Shown here piece by piece: positions 25,014 through 35,577 of a stretch of 51,063 nucleotides of DNA. Positions within the stretch are counted from its first letter, which is position 1, and each line of letters begins with the position of its first letter. The stretch comes from Campylobacterales bacterium. GTDB lineage: Bacteria; Campylobacterota; Campylobacteria; Campylobacterales; Sulfurimonadaceae. A program made the position numbers and the translations under genes. The notes beneath the pieces were generated by a model, which had not been told where the DNA came from, did no database searches, and saw nothing but the letters and a program-made list of their open reading frames with translations. The stretch is from contig JACXUG010000002.1 in the NCBI GenBank assembly GCA_014764065.1, positions 1-51,063 on the forward strand, in the 5' to 3' direction.

Positions 25014-26848
25014 CCCCGCCTCCGCAGATACTTGGTTTCAAAGAGCTCCGGCGGCAGGGCCTGGTCGAAGTAGAAGCCCTGCAGGGCATCGCACTCCATC
25101 GTCTTGAGCAGTTCAAGCTGCTCCAGCGTCTCAACCCCCTCGGCGACGATCTGCAGCCCAAGGCTGCGCCCCATCTTGATGATCGCTTCGGCGATGGGGC
25201 AGTCATTGGAACTTTCAACGATATCGCGAACGAGAAGCTGGTCGATCTTGAGGGTATCGATTTTGAAATGCTTGAGGTAGCCCAGTGATGAGTATCCGCT
25301 GCCGAAATCATCCATGGCGAGCCTGACACCTGCGTGTTTGAGCCGTTCGAGCTGCACGACGGTCTCCTCGGCAAACTGCATCAGGTAGGTCTCCGTCAGT
25401 TCCAGGCCGATGTAGTCGCGCGCCAGTGCGCTCCGGTTGAGGATCTCTATCAGGCGGGTCACATCTTTTTCGTTGATGTGGCGGCCGGAGATATTGACCG
25501 AGAGCGGAATGATCCGGTTGATCGCCATCGCATGCCAGCGCCGCAGGTCGGCAATGACCTGGGTAAGCACCATCTCGTCGATCCGCGAAATGAGCCCAGT
25601 CTCCTCGGCGAAGGGGATGAATTCGCTGGGCAGAAGGAGTCCGCGTTCGGGGTGTTGCCAGCGCACCAGGGCCTCCGCCGCGCGGATGCTCGTGCCGCTG
25701 CCTTCGAAAACGGGCTGGTAATAGACGATGAACTCGTTGTTGCTGATCGCTTCGCGCAGCTCCTTCTCCAGTACCAGGCTCTTGAAACTCTGTTCGCTCA
25801 TCTGCGGGGTGTAGAAACAGATATGGTCCTGAGCCTGCTTTGCCTGGTACATCGCCGTGTCGGCATGTTTGAGCAGGCACTGGGCATCCTTCCCGTCGGA
25901 CGGGAACATGGCGATGCCGATGCTGCCGTAGATATGAAAACGCTGCTCGGCCAGCTGGAACGGCTCGCTGAAAGCATCGATCAGCCGCTGGGCCTTCTCC
26001 AGGACCTCATCCCTGTCCTCATCCTCTTCGAACAGGAGGACGAATTCGTCCCCGCCGAAGCGCGCCACCGTATCCTCGTTGCGCACGTTTTCGCCGAGGC
26101 GCTTGGCCACCTCCACCAGCAGACGGTCCCCGGTCGCGTGCCCGTAGGTATCGTTGAGGAACTTGAAGCGGTCCAGGTCGATGAAAAAGAGCGCCGCCCC
26201 CTTTCCTGTGCGTTCGGAACGGGCGATTATGTGTTTGAGCCGCTCCTCGAGCATTACCCGGTTCACCAGTCCCGTCAGCGGGTCGTGAGAGGCAAGGTGG
26301 CTCAGTTTTTCGCGGTTCTGCTCCCGTTTAAGCACGATACTGACGATCCGGGCACCCACGGTGAGCAGCATTTTATGAAACAGGGACGGCGCACGCTCTT
26401 CAAAAGAGGTCAGGGCAAACGTCCCGACGGTCTTTCCCTCCAGGACGACCGGCATGGACCAGCAGGCGTTAAGCCCGAACTTCTGGGCAAACTCCAGCAC
26501 GTTCTGCCAGCGCTCGTCGCTGCTGATGTCGCAGACGAACTGCGGTTCGTTTTGCATCACGACATTCGCACAGGAGCCGTTTCGCGGGCCGGGAAGCAGC
26601 CCGTCGAGCGTATTGATCGCCCCCTTCGGAAGCGACGGTGCCGCCTCGACGTAGAGCTTTCCGTCATCGGCATTCAGCAGCATGATCGACGCGACGCTGC
26701 CGGGGACCATCTTCTCCTGCAGCCGGCAGAGCTCCTCGAGCACGGCCTCCTTGCTTGCATCTTCGGCCACCTTTTCCAGGATGACATTCTGGAGTTCCAG
26801 GATCTCCTGGTAATCACCGACGATAATATTTTCTGTGGGGCTTTTCAT
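25010..26848 (-). CDS. GAF-GGDEF-EAL cyclic-di-GMP turnover protein
   Basis: The 612-residue soluble protein has a GAF sensor domain (about 25-170), a diguanylate cyclase domain and a phosphodiesterase domain. The cyclase has intact GGDEF at 265-269, and an RxxD inhibitory site (Arg256-Asp259) five residues before it. The phosphodiesterase has the EAL triad at 392-394 and a DDFGSGYSSL loop. Both active sites look complete, so it may make or break c-di-GMP depending on the GAF signal. No membrane helix or signal peptide is seen. The start ATG lies four bases after the ligA stop; the stop overlaps the barrel gene. Confidence 0.92.
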   Translation of the reverse strand: MKSPTENIIVGDYQEILELQNVILEKVAEDASKEAVLEELCRLQEKMVPGSVASIMLLNADDGKLYVEAAPSLPKGAINTLDGLLPGPRNGSCANVVMQNEPQFVCDISSDERWQNVLEFAQKFGLNACWSMPVVLEGKTVGTFALTSFEERAPSLFHKMLLTVGARIVSIVLKREQNREKLSHLASHDPLTGLVNRVMLEERLKHIIARSERTGKGAALFFIDLDRFKFLNDTYGHATGDRLLVEVAKRLGENVRNEDTVARFGGDEFVLLFEEDEDRDEVLEKAQRLIDAFSEPFQLAEQRFHIYGSIGIAMFPSDGKDAQCLLKHADTAMYQAKQAQDHICFYTPQMSEQSFKSLVLEKELREAISNNEFIVYYQPVFEGSGTSIRAAEALVRWQHPERGLLLPSEFIPFAEETGLISRIDEMVLTQVIADLRRWHAMAINRIIPLSVNISGRHINEKDVTRLIEILNRSALARDYIGLELTETYLMQFAEETVVQLERLKHAGVRLAMDDFGSGYSSLGYLKHFKIDTLKIDQLLVRDIVESSNDCPIAEAIIKMGRSLGLQIVAEGVETLEQLELLKTMECDALQGFYFDQALPPELFETKYLRRRG

Positions 26849-26852
26849 GCGT

Positions 26853-28823
<1,971 letters not shown>

Positions 28824-28830
28824 TTACAGG

Positions 28831-28836
28831 ATTATA
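28831..28836 (-). promoter_or_regulatory. Perfect -10 element (TATAAT) for the ligA operon
   Basis: TATAAT on the minus strand lies 26 bases before the ligA start. The divergent hemerythrin gene has a weaker TATACA at 28883-28888. Confidence 0.55.
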
Positions 28837-28882
28837 ACGAAGGTTGTTGAGAGTAAAGGGGTCACAGGCAGGCCGAAAAGAA

Positions 28883-28888
28883 TATACA
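28883..28888 (+). promoter_or_regulatory. Possible -10 element (TATACA) for the hemerythrin gene
   Basis: TATACA lies 32 bases before the ATG at 28920, and an AGGGGGCGG ribosome site lies between them. Confidence 0.35.
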
Positions 28889-28919
28889 TTGAGATACGCA
28901 AGTTTACAAAGGGGGCGGT

Positions 28920-29297
28920 ATGACACACGATCTTCGCCTGAATATTGAAGAGATGGATACGGCGCACGAGCGTTTCTTGGAGATGCTCGAGCAGCTTCAA
29001 AAGACGGAGAGCAGGATCGACACGGCGCTTTTCAGGGAATGGATCGACGAAACGAAACGCCACTTCGCCGAAGAGGAGAAGCTGATGATGAAGTACCTCT
29101 ACCCCGAACGCGAAACCCATACCGGCGACCATGAACAGCTTGTCGACGAGATGGACTCTTTTTTTGCCATGATCACGACGATGCCGCCAATGGCACGCTC
29201 CTTTGTCGAGGGCTACACCTACGACAAATTCCGCCGCCATACGATGTTCTACGACCTTGACCTCTCAAAGTTCCTGGCGGCGAACAAAGCCGGCTGA
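28920..29297 (+). CDS. Bacteriohemerythrin
   Basis: Hemerythrins bind O2 at a non-haem di-iron centre in a four-helix bundle. All seven iron ligands can be placed in this 125-residue protein: His16; His48 and Glu52 in RHFAEEE; His67 and His71 in THTGDHE; and His107 with Asp112 in HTMFYD. It is a free-standing single-domain form without a methyl-accepting or c-di-GMP domain. In microaerophilic Campylobacterota such proteins are proposed to deliver or scavenge oxygen and protect iron-sulfur enzymes. It has its own promoter, divergent from ligA and convergent with mutS2. Confidence 0.9.
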   Translation: MTHDLRLNIEEMDTAHERFLEMLEQLQKTESRIDTALFREWIDETKRHFAEEEKLMMKYLYPERETHTGDHEQLVDEMDSFFAMITTMPPMARSFVEGYTYDKFRRHTMFYDLDLSKFLAANKAG

Positions 29298-29299
29298 GC

Positions 29300-31507
29300 C
29301 TAGAGGTAGACGATCTTCGCCCCGAAACCGCCCAGCTGCGGGGGGGCGTCCTCGAAGCTTTTGACGCTGGGGTGCTCTTTGAGGAACTCTTTGACGGCGT
29401 AGGCGAGTTTGCCCGTGCCGATGCCGTGGTAGATGATCACCTCGTCCCATCCCTGGATCAGCGCGTCGGAGATGAAGAGGTCCATCTTCTCCCGGGCCTG
29501 TTCGGCCCGCATGCCGTGCAGGTCGAGTTTGAGGCCGCCGCGTTTCTCGACCTTGTTGCTTACCTGCACTTTCGGTTTAGGAACGGCCGCCTTCCCGGCG
29601 GGCTTGAGCTCGTTGCGCCGCACCCGCAGCCGCATCCCCTCGACTTCGATCGTCGCCTCTTTCTCTTTCAGTGCGACGATGACGCCGCGCTGCTTGCGGT
29701 ACTTGACGGCGTCCCCGACGCTGAACGCGACCGGGGTGCTCTTCTGCGGCGGCTCCTGCTTTTGCGGCAGCTGCCGGTTCGCTTCGTTCATCGCGCGGTG
29801 GATCGCCGCCGTATCCCCCGCCTTGGCCGCCTGCTTGGCGCTCTCGATCGCCTGCCGGAACTCGCCCCGCAGCCGGCGCTCCAGCCCTTCATACTCACGC
29901 TGCAGCGTTTCGCGCTCCTCTTTGAGGGAACGTTCCCGTTCGTCGAGCTGCTCCAGGCGCTCGTCCACCTCGGCATGCTTGCGCCGCAGCCCCCGCTCCA
30001 GTTCGCTGCCGCGCTCGATGAGAAGATTGAGCTTCTCATGCTGCTCGCCGTAGACCTCTTTGGCCTTGTTGACGATCCCCTGGGAAATCCCGTAGCGCAG
30101 GGCCGTCTCAAAGGCATAGCTCTTGCCGATGATCCCCTGGAGGAAATCATAGGTCGGGACCCGCCGCTCCTCGTCGTAGACGGCTGCGACCAGTTCGACG
30201 TCATCGCGGTCGGCCATCAGGGAAGCGAGCCGCTTGTGGTGGGTCGTCACAACGATCTTCTGCCCGCGCCGGATCAGGTCGTCCAGGATCACCTTGAACA
30301 GCGCCGCCGCCTCGTCGCTGTCCGTTCCCAGTTCGATTTCGTCGACCCCGACCAGGGCCGATTTGCGCTCGAAGAGCCGGGAGAACTGCTGCATCCGCCC
30401 GGCGAAGGTGGAGATGTCGTTTCGGACGTTCTGGGGGTCGTCGATGACCGCCTCGATCTGCTTGAAGGAGCCGATGCGCGAGCGGTGGGGATTGAGCTTC
30501 ATCGGCAGCAGGTACTTGGCCATCAGCGCGGCGGAGAGGATCGATTTGAGCAGCATCGTTTTCCCCCCTGCGTTGACCCCGGTGATCATCAGCACGGAGG
30601 CACTGAAGTCGAGGCTGACGGGTTTGGGGTTAGCGAGGGCGGGATGCTCGAACGACTCCAGGACGATGGCATCGCCCGGGTGTGCCGTGACGATCTGCAG
30701 CCCTTTGGCTCGGGCAAAAAGCACGCGTGCCTGGTAGTGGTCCAGGCGGTCGAACTCTTTGTCGATAAACCCGATGAAGGGCTGCAGCTCGCGCAGCTGT
30801 GTCGAGAAGCCTTTGGCGTACTCGTAGTAGCGTGCATCGCGCTGCTGGGTCAGGGCGCGGATCTGCTCTTTACTTTTGAGCAGGCTGTCGGGGGTGACAT
30901 AGAAAAAGCCCGCCCCCGTCCGGCCCACGACGCTCCCTTTGAACACGGCGCCGAAACCGCCGCGCACCAGGAGGCACTCCTCGTCGTTGACATAGTGCAC
31001 CTGGGTGTCGACAAGGTAGCTTCGCAGATTGTCCGCATAGAGCAGCCGCTTCATCTGTGCCGCGATATCGCTCTTCTGCACCTTGATCCGCTCGGCGATC
31101 GCGTAGAGCTCCTCATCGAGCTCCTCTTTGAAGTGGCCCTTTTCGTCAAAGTGGCGTTCGACCTCTTTGAACGTGTCCGGGACGACGACGGAGGCCATCC
31201 ATTCGCCGATGATCCCCTCGAAGCCGCGGTTGTGCAGGGTACGGAAGTAGCGCACGACCTTGATGAGCTCGAAGATCTGTTCAAAACTGAGCACCCCCTG
31301 CTTTTTCAGGTGGATCAGGATCGTGTCGAAAGCGGTCGTTTTGGGCGGGGCGGGAAACTCGAGGGCGTCGAGGGCACGGATGAACTGGTAGTGACGCCCC
31401 TGGTCGCCTTCGATGTAGAGGGGTTTTTTCCGGCTGAGAAAGCTCTCGATCTCGGCCACGTGGGCCTGCAGATCAAGCTGATCAAGCAGATGGCCAAATG
31501 CGCTCAT
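29300..31507 (-). CDS. mutS2: Endonuclease MutS2 with C-terminal Smr domain
   Basis: MutS2 suppresses homologous recombination and, in some bacteria, rescues collided ribosomes. The product is about 735 residues. It has the helical core and a MutS-type ATPase domain with Walker A ITGVNAGGKT, Walker B LVGVDEIELGTDS and THHKRL. A long coiled coil (about 490-580) and a KOW-like segment (GDAVKYRKQRGVIVALKE) follow. The C-terminal Smr nuclease domain has LDLHGM and YHGIGTGKL, the two catalytic motifs. No mismatch-recognition domain is present, as expected. The ATG at 31507 overlaps the preceding stop by four bases (ATGA); a GTG two codons earlier is the alternative. Confidence 0.94.
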   Translation of the reverse strand: MSAFGHLLDQLDLQAHVAEIESFLSRKKPLYIEGDQGRHYQFIRALDALEFPAPPKTTAFDTILIHLKKQGVLSFEQIFELIKVVRYFRTLHNRGFEGIIGEWMASVVVPDTFKEVERHFDEKGHFKEELDEELYAIAERIKVQKSDIAAQMKRLLYADNLRSYLVDTQVHYVNDEECLLVRGGFGAVFKGSVVGRTGAGFFYVTPDSLLKSKEQIRALTQQRDARYYEYAKGFSTQLRELQPFIGFIDKEFDRLDHYQARVLFARAKGLQIVTAHPGDAIVLESFEHPALANPKPVSLDFSASVLMITGVNAGGKTMLLKSILSAALMAKYLLPMKLNPHRSRIGSFKQIEAVIDDPQNVRNDISTFAGRMQQFSRLFERKSALVGVDEIELGTDSDEAAALFKVILDDLIRRGQKIVVTTHHKRLASLMADRDDVELVAAVYDEERRVPTYDFLQGIIGKSYAFETALRYGISQGIVNKAKEVYGEQHEKLNLLIERGSELERGLRRKHAEVDERLEQLDERERSLKEERETLQREYEGLERRLRGEFRQAIESAKQAAKAGDTAAIHRAMNEANRQLPQKQEPPQKSTPVAFSVGDAVKYRKQRGVIVALKEKEATIEVEGMRLRVRRNELKPAGKAAVPKPKVQVSNKVEKRGGLKLDLHGMRAEQAREKMDLFISDALIQGWDEVIIYHGIGTGKLAYAVKEFLKEHPSVKSFEDAPPQLGGFGAKIVYL

Positions 31508-31833
31508 CGGCACCCTGCGGCGTCGTAGATCTGCCCGGCATGGGGCGTCCCTGAATTGGCGATGAAACTCTGGGTTCCGACGCTGAGGGTAAAGGTACGG
31601 TCATTGACCTCCACCCCCCTGCACTCAAGCGTCTGGTGCTGGCTAAACTTCAAAATGACGGCGCGGACATGCTCCTGCTGCGCATCAACCGACTGGTTCC
31701 AGGCCACGGCCCCCGCGATGATCAGCAGCAGCACGCCGGCCATTGAGAGCTTCTGACGGTGTGAGAGCTCGGTAAAGAAGTGCATCCCCGCATACAGCAG
31801 CACGATGACGGCGACGATATAGAGGTAACTCAT
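31504..31833 (-). CDS. Small membrane protein between murC and mutS2, unknown function
   Basis: The 109-residue product has an N-terminal helix (about 1-18), a short polar turn (TELSHRQKLS), a second helix (about 29-46), and a C-terminal soluble part of about 60 residues containing two cysteines (LECRGVE and DAAGCR). Two helices put both ends on the same side; the polar turn is basic, which favours a cytoplasmic loop and a periplasmic C-terminal part, where the cysteines could form a disulfide. The ATG overlaps the murC stop by four bases and its own stop overlaps mutS2. I do not recognise the family. Confidence 0.72.
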   Translation of the reverse strand: MSYLYIVAVIVLLYAGMHFFTELSHRQKLSMAGVLLLIIAGAVAWNQSVDAQQEHVRAVILKFSQHQTLECRGVEVNDRTFTLSVGTQSFIANSGTPHAGQIYDAAGCR

Positions 31834-33137
31834 TTTTCTCCCCGGAGCTGGTAGGTGATATCGCCGGCTCCGAACCCGATGATCAGGCCCGATTCCAGCT
31901 GCTGCGCTATTGTACCCTCTTTCAGGACCTCCAGGCCGCAGCCCCAGCGTTTGACCCGGTCGGCCAGCAGCGGGCTGTACGCAGAGAACACCCCTTCGAA
32001 ATCGATGATGCGGGGCTCTTCGCCCGCCGCCCATACCGGCAGGATGATCAGGCGGTCCACCCCTTCGAAGCAGTGCGAAAACGCCTCGAGGTTATCGATG
32101 GTGCGGGAGTATTTGTGCGGCTGCCAGACGGCCGTCACCGTCTCCAGGCCCATCATGCGGGCGTAGGTACGTGCCGATGCCATCGTTGCCGCGATCTCCG
32201 TGGGATGGTGGCCGTAATCGTCGATCAGCACGCAGCCGCCGCGGCTGTCGATGATATCGAAGCGTTTTTTGATCCCCCGGTACCCGAGAATGCGCTCGCG
32301 TACCGTTTCGACCGGCATCGTCTCTGCCGCGGCGAGGATCGCCAGCGCCGCATCCATGGCGATATGCTCGCCGAAGCCCCAGACGTCGAACGTTCCCAGC
32401 TCTTTCAGGCGGAAACGCGTATGCGGCTCCCCGTTGTGCAGCATGTATTCGACCTCGGAGATGTCGCGGCTGGGATAAAGCCGGATCGCTTCCCCCTCGA
32501 TCGTCCCGAGAAATTCATCTTCCGCGTTGATCACCCGGATCGCGGCCGACGCGATAAAGCGGCGGTAGGCGTCGTAGAAGCGTTCGTAGTCGTATTCGTA
32601 ATACTCCATGTGCTCCGGTTCGGCATTGGTCACGATGGCGCAGTAGGGGTTGGAGTTGAGGAAGCTGCCGTCGCTCTCGTCCGCTTCGAAAATGAGCCGT
32701 TCGTTCGTATCGTCGTACCGGACGTTGGAGCTGAAGGCCTTAGACTCGGCCCCGATGATGGCGGAGCCTTCCATGATCGCCGCGAGGATCGCCGAGGTCG
32801 TACTCTTGCCGTGCGCACCGGCCACGGCGTAGACCTCTTTGTCCTGGAGAATGCGCAGCAGCGCTTCACGGCGCGGCAGCACTTCGATCCCTTTCGCTTT
32901 CGCCGCCACCACTTCGACATTGGTCGGTTTGATGATCGCCGAATGCACGACGAGGTCCTGATCCGTGATCGCGCTTGCGTCGTGGGGAATGGTAATCGCG
33001 ATCCCTTTGGAGCGCAACTGTTTGACGATACGGTTGTCGGCGATGTCGCTGCCGCTGACCGTGTTGCCCTTGTGGTCCATGTACTGCGCGAGACCGGAGA
33101 TGCCGATCCCCCCAATGCCGATAAAATGGATCTTCAC
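31830..33137 (-). CDS. murC: UDP-N-acetylmuramate-L-alanine ligase
   Basis: MurC adds L-Ala to UDP-MurNAc, the first amino acid of the peptidoglycan stem peptide. The 435-residue product has the N-terminal UDP-binding domain (IHFIGIGGIGISGLAQYM), the P-loop GAHGKSTTS, the central ATPase motif region FEADESDGSFL and NAEPEHMEYY, and the C-terminal domain with DDYGHHPTEI. All Mur-ligase landmarks are present. It overlaps the genes on both sides by four bases and belongs to the dapC-mutS2 operon. Confidence 0.96.
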   Translation of the reverse strand: MKIHFIGIGGIGISGLAQYMDHKGNTVSGSDIADNRIVKQLRSKGIAITIPHDASAITDQDLVVHSAIIKPTNVEVVAAKAKGIEVLPRREALLRILQDKEVYAVAGAHGKSTTSAILAAIMEGSAIIGAESKAFSSNVRYDDTNERLIFEADESDGSFLNSNPYCAIVTNAEPEHMEYYEYDYERFYDAYRRFIASAAIRVINAEDEFLGTIEGEAIRLYPSRDISEVEYMLHNGEPHTRFRLKELGTFDVWGFGEHIAMDAALAILAAAETMPVETVRERILGYRGIKKRFDIIDSRGGCVLIDDYGHHPTEIAATMASARTYARMMGLETVTAVWQPHKYSRTIDNLEAFSHCFEGVDRLIILPVWAAGEEPRIIDFEGVFSAYSPLLADRVKRWGCGLEVLKEGTIAQQLESGLIIGFGAGDITYQLRGEK

Positions 33138-33619
33138 GATTCGTCCGTCCCGTTCCCGCCGGTGCGGAACGCACTGATGTAGAAGGTCCCGTTGCGCTGG
33201 GTCGCTTCCAGGTCTGCCGCGTCATCCAGGAACTGCCCGAAATCGGTGAGCCGTTCTGCAAAGGCCTGGTGCTGCGTCATCGCCTCGGAGAAACGCGCGT
33301 CGTCGCTGAGGCCGGCAAGGATCTCGAAGAGCGCCGCCGCATCCGAGGCTTTGCCGGCGCTGTAGTGTTCGACGGCATACTCGTAAAGGGCGCGCAGCGT
33401 GGCGAAGTCCTTAACCTCGTTCATCTGCATTCGCCGTGCGCTCCCCAGGGCGTCGGTCAGGTTTTCCAGCGCCAGGTCGAGGATGTTGGCGTAATAGGCG
33501 ATCAGCGTCTGCTCGTCAAAACATTCGTTCGCTTCCTGCTCCAGCACGTAGAGGCCGGCGATATCCGCCGCCTCCTGCGCCTTGAGGATTTTTTCTTTCA
33601 GGGCTTCGGCCTTATCCAT
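33134..33619 (-). CDS. Helical protein of unknown function between dapC and murC
   Basis: The 161-residue acidic protein is predicted to be almost wholly helical and soluble, with Ala/Glu/Leu-rich repeats that look like paired helices (TPR-like spacing, for example LYEYAVEHYSAGKASDAAALFEI). The C-terminal 20 residues are variable. No catalytic motif or membrane helix is seen and I cannot name the family. The ATG overlaps the dapC stop by eight bases and its stop overlaps murC by four, so it is coupled to peptidoglycan-precursor genes. A scaffold role would be a guess. Confidence 0.7.
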   Translation of the reverse strand: MDKAEALKEKILKAQEAADIAGLYVLEQEANECFDEQTLIAYYANILDLALENLTDALGSARRMQMNEVKDFATLRALYEYAVEHYSAGKASDAAALFEILAGLSDDARFSEAMTQHQAFAERLTDFGQFLDDAADLEATQRNGTFYISAFRTGGNGTDES

Positions 33620-34751
33620 TCATCGCCTCCTTGATGCGTTCGAGCGCCATGCGCGTGCGTTCCGGGCTCTCAACGAGGGCGATGCGGATACGCCCTTTGC
33701 CCGGGTTGTTGCCGTTAAGGTCGGTGCGCGCCAGGTACTCGCCCGGCAGAACTTTCAGGTTGTAGTCGCGGTAGAGCTTTTCGGTAAATGCGATCGCATC
33801 GTCCACCTCCAGCCAGAGGTAGAAGGTCGCCTCCGGCACCTCCGTACCGAGGATCGCCCGCGCGATCTCGAAGTTCTCGCGGTAGACGGCCCGGGCCTCT
33901 GTGACATGGGCTTCGTCCGCCCAGGCCGCCGCCGCGGCCGTCTGCAGCGGCAGCGGCGAGGCGCAGCCGATATAGGTGCGGTACTGGCGGTACCCTTCGA
34001 GGATCGTTGCATCCCCGGCAAGGAAGCCGCTGCGCAGCCCCGGCGCACTGGAGCGTTTGGAGATGGAGTTGAGGGCGAGCACATTCTTGAAGGCCGTATT
34101 GCCGACAGCCACGCTCGCCTCGAGGATGCCTGCCGGGGCTTCATGCGGATAGATCTCGCTGTAACACTCGTCGTTGAGGAGGACGAAATCGTACTCCAGC
34201 GCCAGTTTGACCCATTCGCCGAGCTCTTCGACGCAGAGACAGCTGCTGGTGGGGTTGTTCGGAAAATTGAGGATGACCAGGTCGCTGGCCCGCAGCACCG
34301 CCGGGTCGACCTGCGGTTTGAAGCCGTTGGAGGCATCGAGGTTGAGGTAGTTCACCTTCGCATGGCTCGCGATCGCGGCCCCTTCATAGATCTGGTAGAA
34401 GGGGTTCGTAAAGGTTATGACCGGATCGGGCTTGTCGAACAGCAGGTACTGCGGGAAATTGAAAAGGACTTCCCGGGTGCCGAAGCTGGAGACAAGCTGA
34501 TTGTTAGCCAGCGTCACCCCGAAACGGCGGGCGACGAAATCGCGCATGGCGCCGTTGAGGGTCTCTTCGCCCGCCGTTTTCGGGTAGCGGCGCAGCGTAT
34601 CGGCACTGCCGCACAGCGCGTTGCGGATAAAGGCGGGGGTCTCGAACTGCGGCTCCCCGATGGTCAGTGTCAGCGGGGCGTAGGCACTGTTGGGCACGAT
34701 GGGATCGAGCAGGGCACTCAGTTTTTCGAACGGGTAGGATTCAAACTGCAT
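33612..34751 (-). CDS. dapC: Succinyldiaminopimelate transaminase
   Basis: DapC moves an amino group from glutamate to N-succinyl-2-amino-6-ketopimelate in lysine/diaminopimelate synthesis. The 379-residue class I/II aminotransferase has LTIGEPQF near the N-terminus, FNYPxx-like FPNNPTSSC for the cofactor loop, NDECYSEIY, the PLP lysine in SISKRSSAPGLRSGF, and a C-terminal RIRIALVE substrate-arginine segment. Context with murC fits the DAP role, although other class I aminotransferases look similar. It heads the dapC-murC-mutS2 operon and has a TATAAT box upstream on the minus strand. Confidence 0.87.
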   Translation of the reverse strand: MQFESYPFEKLSALLDPIVPNSAYAPLTLTIGEPQFETPAFIRNALCGSADTLRRYPKTAGEETLNGAMRDFVARRFGVTLANNQLVSSFGTREVLFNFPQYLLFDKPDPVITFTNPFYQIYEGAAIASHAKVNYLNLDASNGFKPQVDPAVLRASDLVILNFPNNPTSSCLCVEELGEWVKLALEYDFVLLNDECYSEIYPHEAPAGILEASVAVGNTAFKNVLALNSISKRSSAPGLRSGFLAGDATILEGYRQYRTYIGCASPLPLQTAAAAAWADEAHVTEARAVYRENFEIARAILGTEVPEATFYLWLEVDDAIAFTEKLYRDYNLKVLPGEYLARTDLNGNNPGKGRIRIALVESPERTRMALERIKEAMNG

Positions 34752-34774
34752 TCTCGTCCTGATTTTTTTGCTCT

Positions 34775-34780
34775 ATTATA
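34775..34780 (-). promoter_or_regulatory. Perfect -10 element (TATAAT) for the dapC operon
   Basis: TATAAT on the minus strand lies about 24 bases before the dapC ATG, followed by an AGGACGAG ribosome site. It is back to back with the promoter of the divergent regulator gene. Confidence 0.55.
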
Positions 34781-34803
34781 CTTTGCGGCCCATTAGAATC
34801 TGC

Positions 34804-34809
34804 TATACT
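34804..34809 (+). promoter_or_regulatory. Probable -10 element (TATACT) for the Crp/Fnr gene, with a leader hairpin
   Basis: TATACT lies 38 bases before the ATG. The short leader holds a perfect GGGGT-CCGA-ACCCC hairpin (34821-34834) directly in front of the AAAGGAACGAG ribosome site, which could modulate translation. Confidence 0.45.
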
Positions 34810-34847
34810 TTTGCAGCACCGGGGTCCGAACCCCCGAAAGGAACGAG

Positions 34848-35480
34848 ATGGAATGCTTCCCCTGCTACCGCCGCCTCGGACGTGATTCCAGAAAACTGAT
34901 CGACGCCCACGCCGGGGCGATCCGGCTTGAGGGAGGCATGGAGCTCTTCTGGCAGGGGGACCACTGCAGGGAGATCCTTTTTCTCACGGAGGGTAATGTC
35001 CGCGTCTTCCGGCAGCATGAGTCGGGACAGGAGATCACCCTCTATTTCCTCGGCGCCGGCGAACAGTGCAGCGTAAACCTCAACAGCGCCTTTACCGACA
35101 CTCCCGCCATCGGAACCGCCGTTGCCGACGGACCCATCAGCGGTTACCTCTTCCCCGCCGACATCGTCAAAAAGCTCTATATGGCCGAGCCCGTTTACCA
35201 GGACTACATTTTCACCCTATTTGCCAGGCGGCTCGAGTGCATGGCCGGACTGGTCGAGGATGTCCGTTTCAAGAAACTCGACGACCGCCTCCTGGAGTGG
35301 CTGCAGGCCCAGAATGCGCGCCGAATCCCCATCACCCACGAAAAACTCGCCGCGCACCTCGGCTCTTCGAGGGAGGTGATCAGCCGCCTGCTTAAAGAGT
35401 TCGAACACAACGGAATCGTCACGCTTCACCGGGGCATGATAGAACTGCTCCAATACCCCGAAAACCCGGACTTTACTTAA
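34848..35480 (+). CDS. Crp/Fnr-family transcriptional regulator
   Basis: The 210-residue product has a cyclic-nucleotide-binding-type beta barrel (about 20-120: MELFWQGDHCREILFLTEGNVRVF), a dimer helix, and a C-terminal winged helix-turn-helix (ITHEKLAAHLGSSREVISRLLKEFEHNGIV). It has Cys3 and Cys6 near the N-terminus but lacks the full four-cysteine Fe-S set of FNR, so oxygen sensing by a 4Fe-4S cluster is not supported; nor is a clear cAMP-binding RxS motif visible. The next gene downstream on the same strand is a c-type cytochrome with its own promoter. Regulatory target unknown. Confidence 0.88.
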   Translation: MECFPCYRRLGRDSRKLIDAHAGAIRLEGGMELFWQGDHCREILFLTEGNVRVFRQHESGQEITLYFLGAGEQCSVNLNSAFTDTPAIGTAVADGPISGYLFPADIVKKLYMAEPVYQDYIFTLFARRLECMAGLVEDVRFKKLDDRLLEWLQAQNARRIPITHEKLAAHLGSSREVISRLLKEFEHNGIVTLHRGMIELLQYPENPDFT

Positions 35481-35541
35481 AGTGAAATTATAGGAAGGAA
35501 CAAACTTCTTCCGCATCTTTGACCCAAATGCTCTAACAGTG

Positions 35542-35547
35542 TATAAT
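35542..35547 (+). promoter_or_regulatory. Perfect -10 element (TATAAT) for the cytochrome gene
   Basis: TATAAT lies 31 bases before the ATG at 35578, and inside the longer reading frame that would start at 35539. That position rules out the longer frame as the natural start. Confidence 0.6.
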
Positions 35548-35577
35548 GGCGGCATCTTTTTAAAAAGGCTCCCTTTG

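Noticed and set aside
29372-31528. Plus-strand open frame of 718 codons
   Set aside because: It lies fully opposite mutS2, whose motifs are unmistakable. Long antisense frames arise from GC-rich codon bias; the translation is low-complexity His/Asp/Leu/Val text with no family pattern.
35539-35577. Longer start for the cytochrome lipoprotein
   Set aside because: TATAAT lies inside this extension, and it would push the lipobox cysteine from residue 16 to 29.
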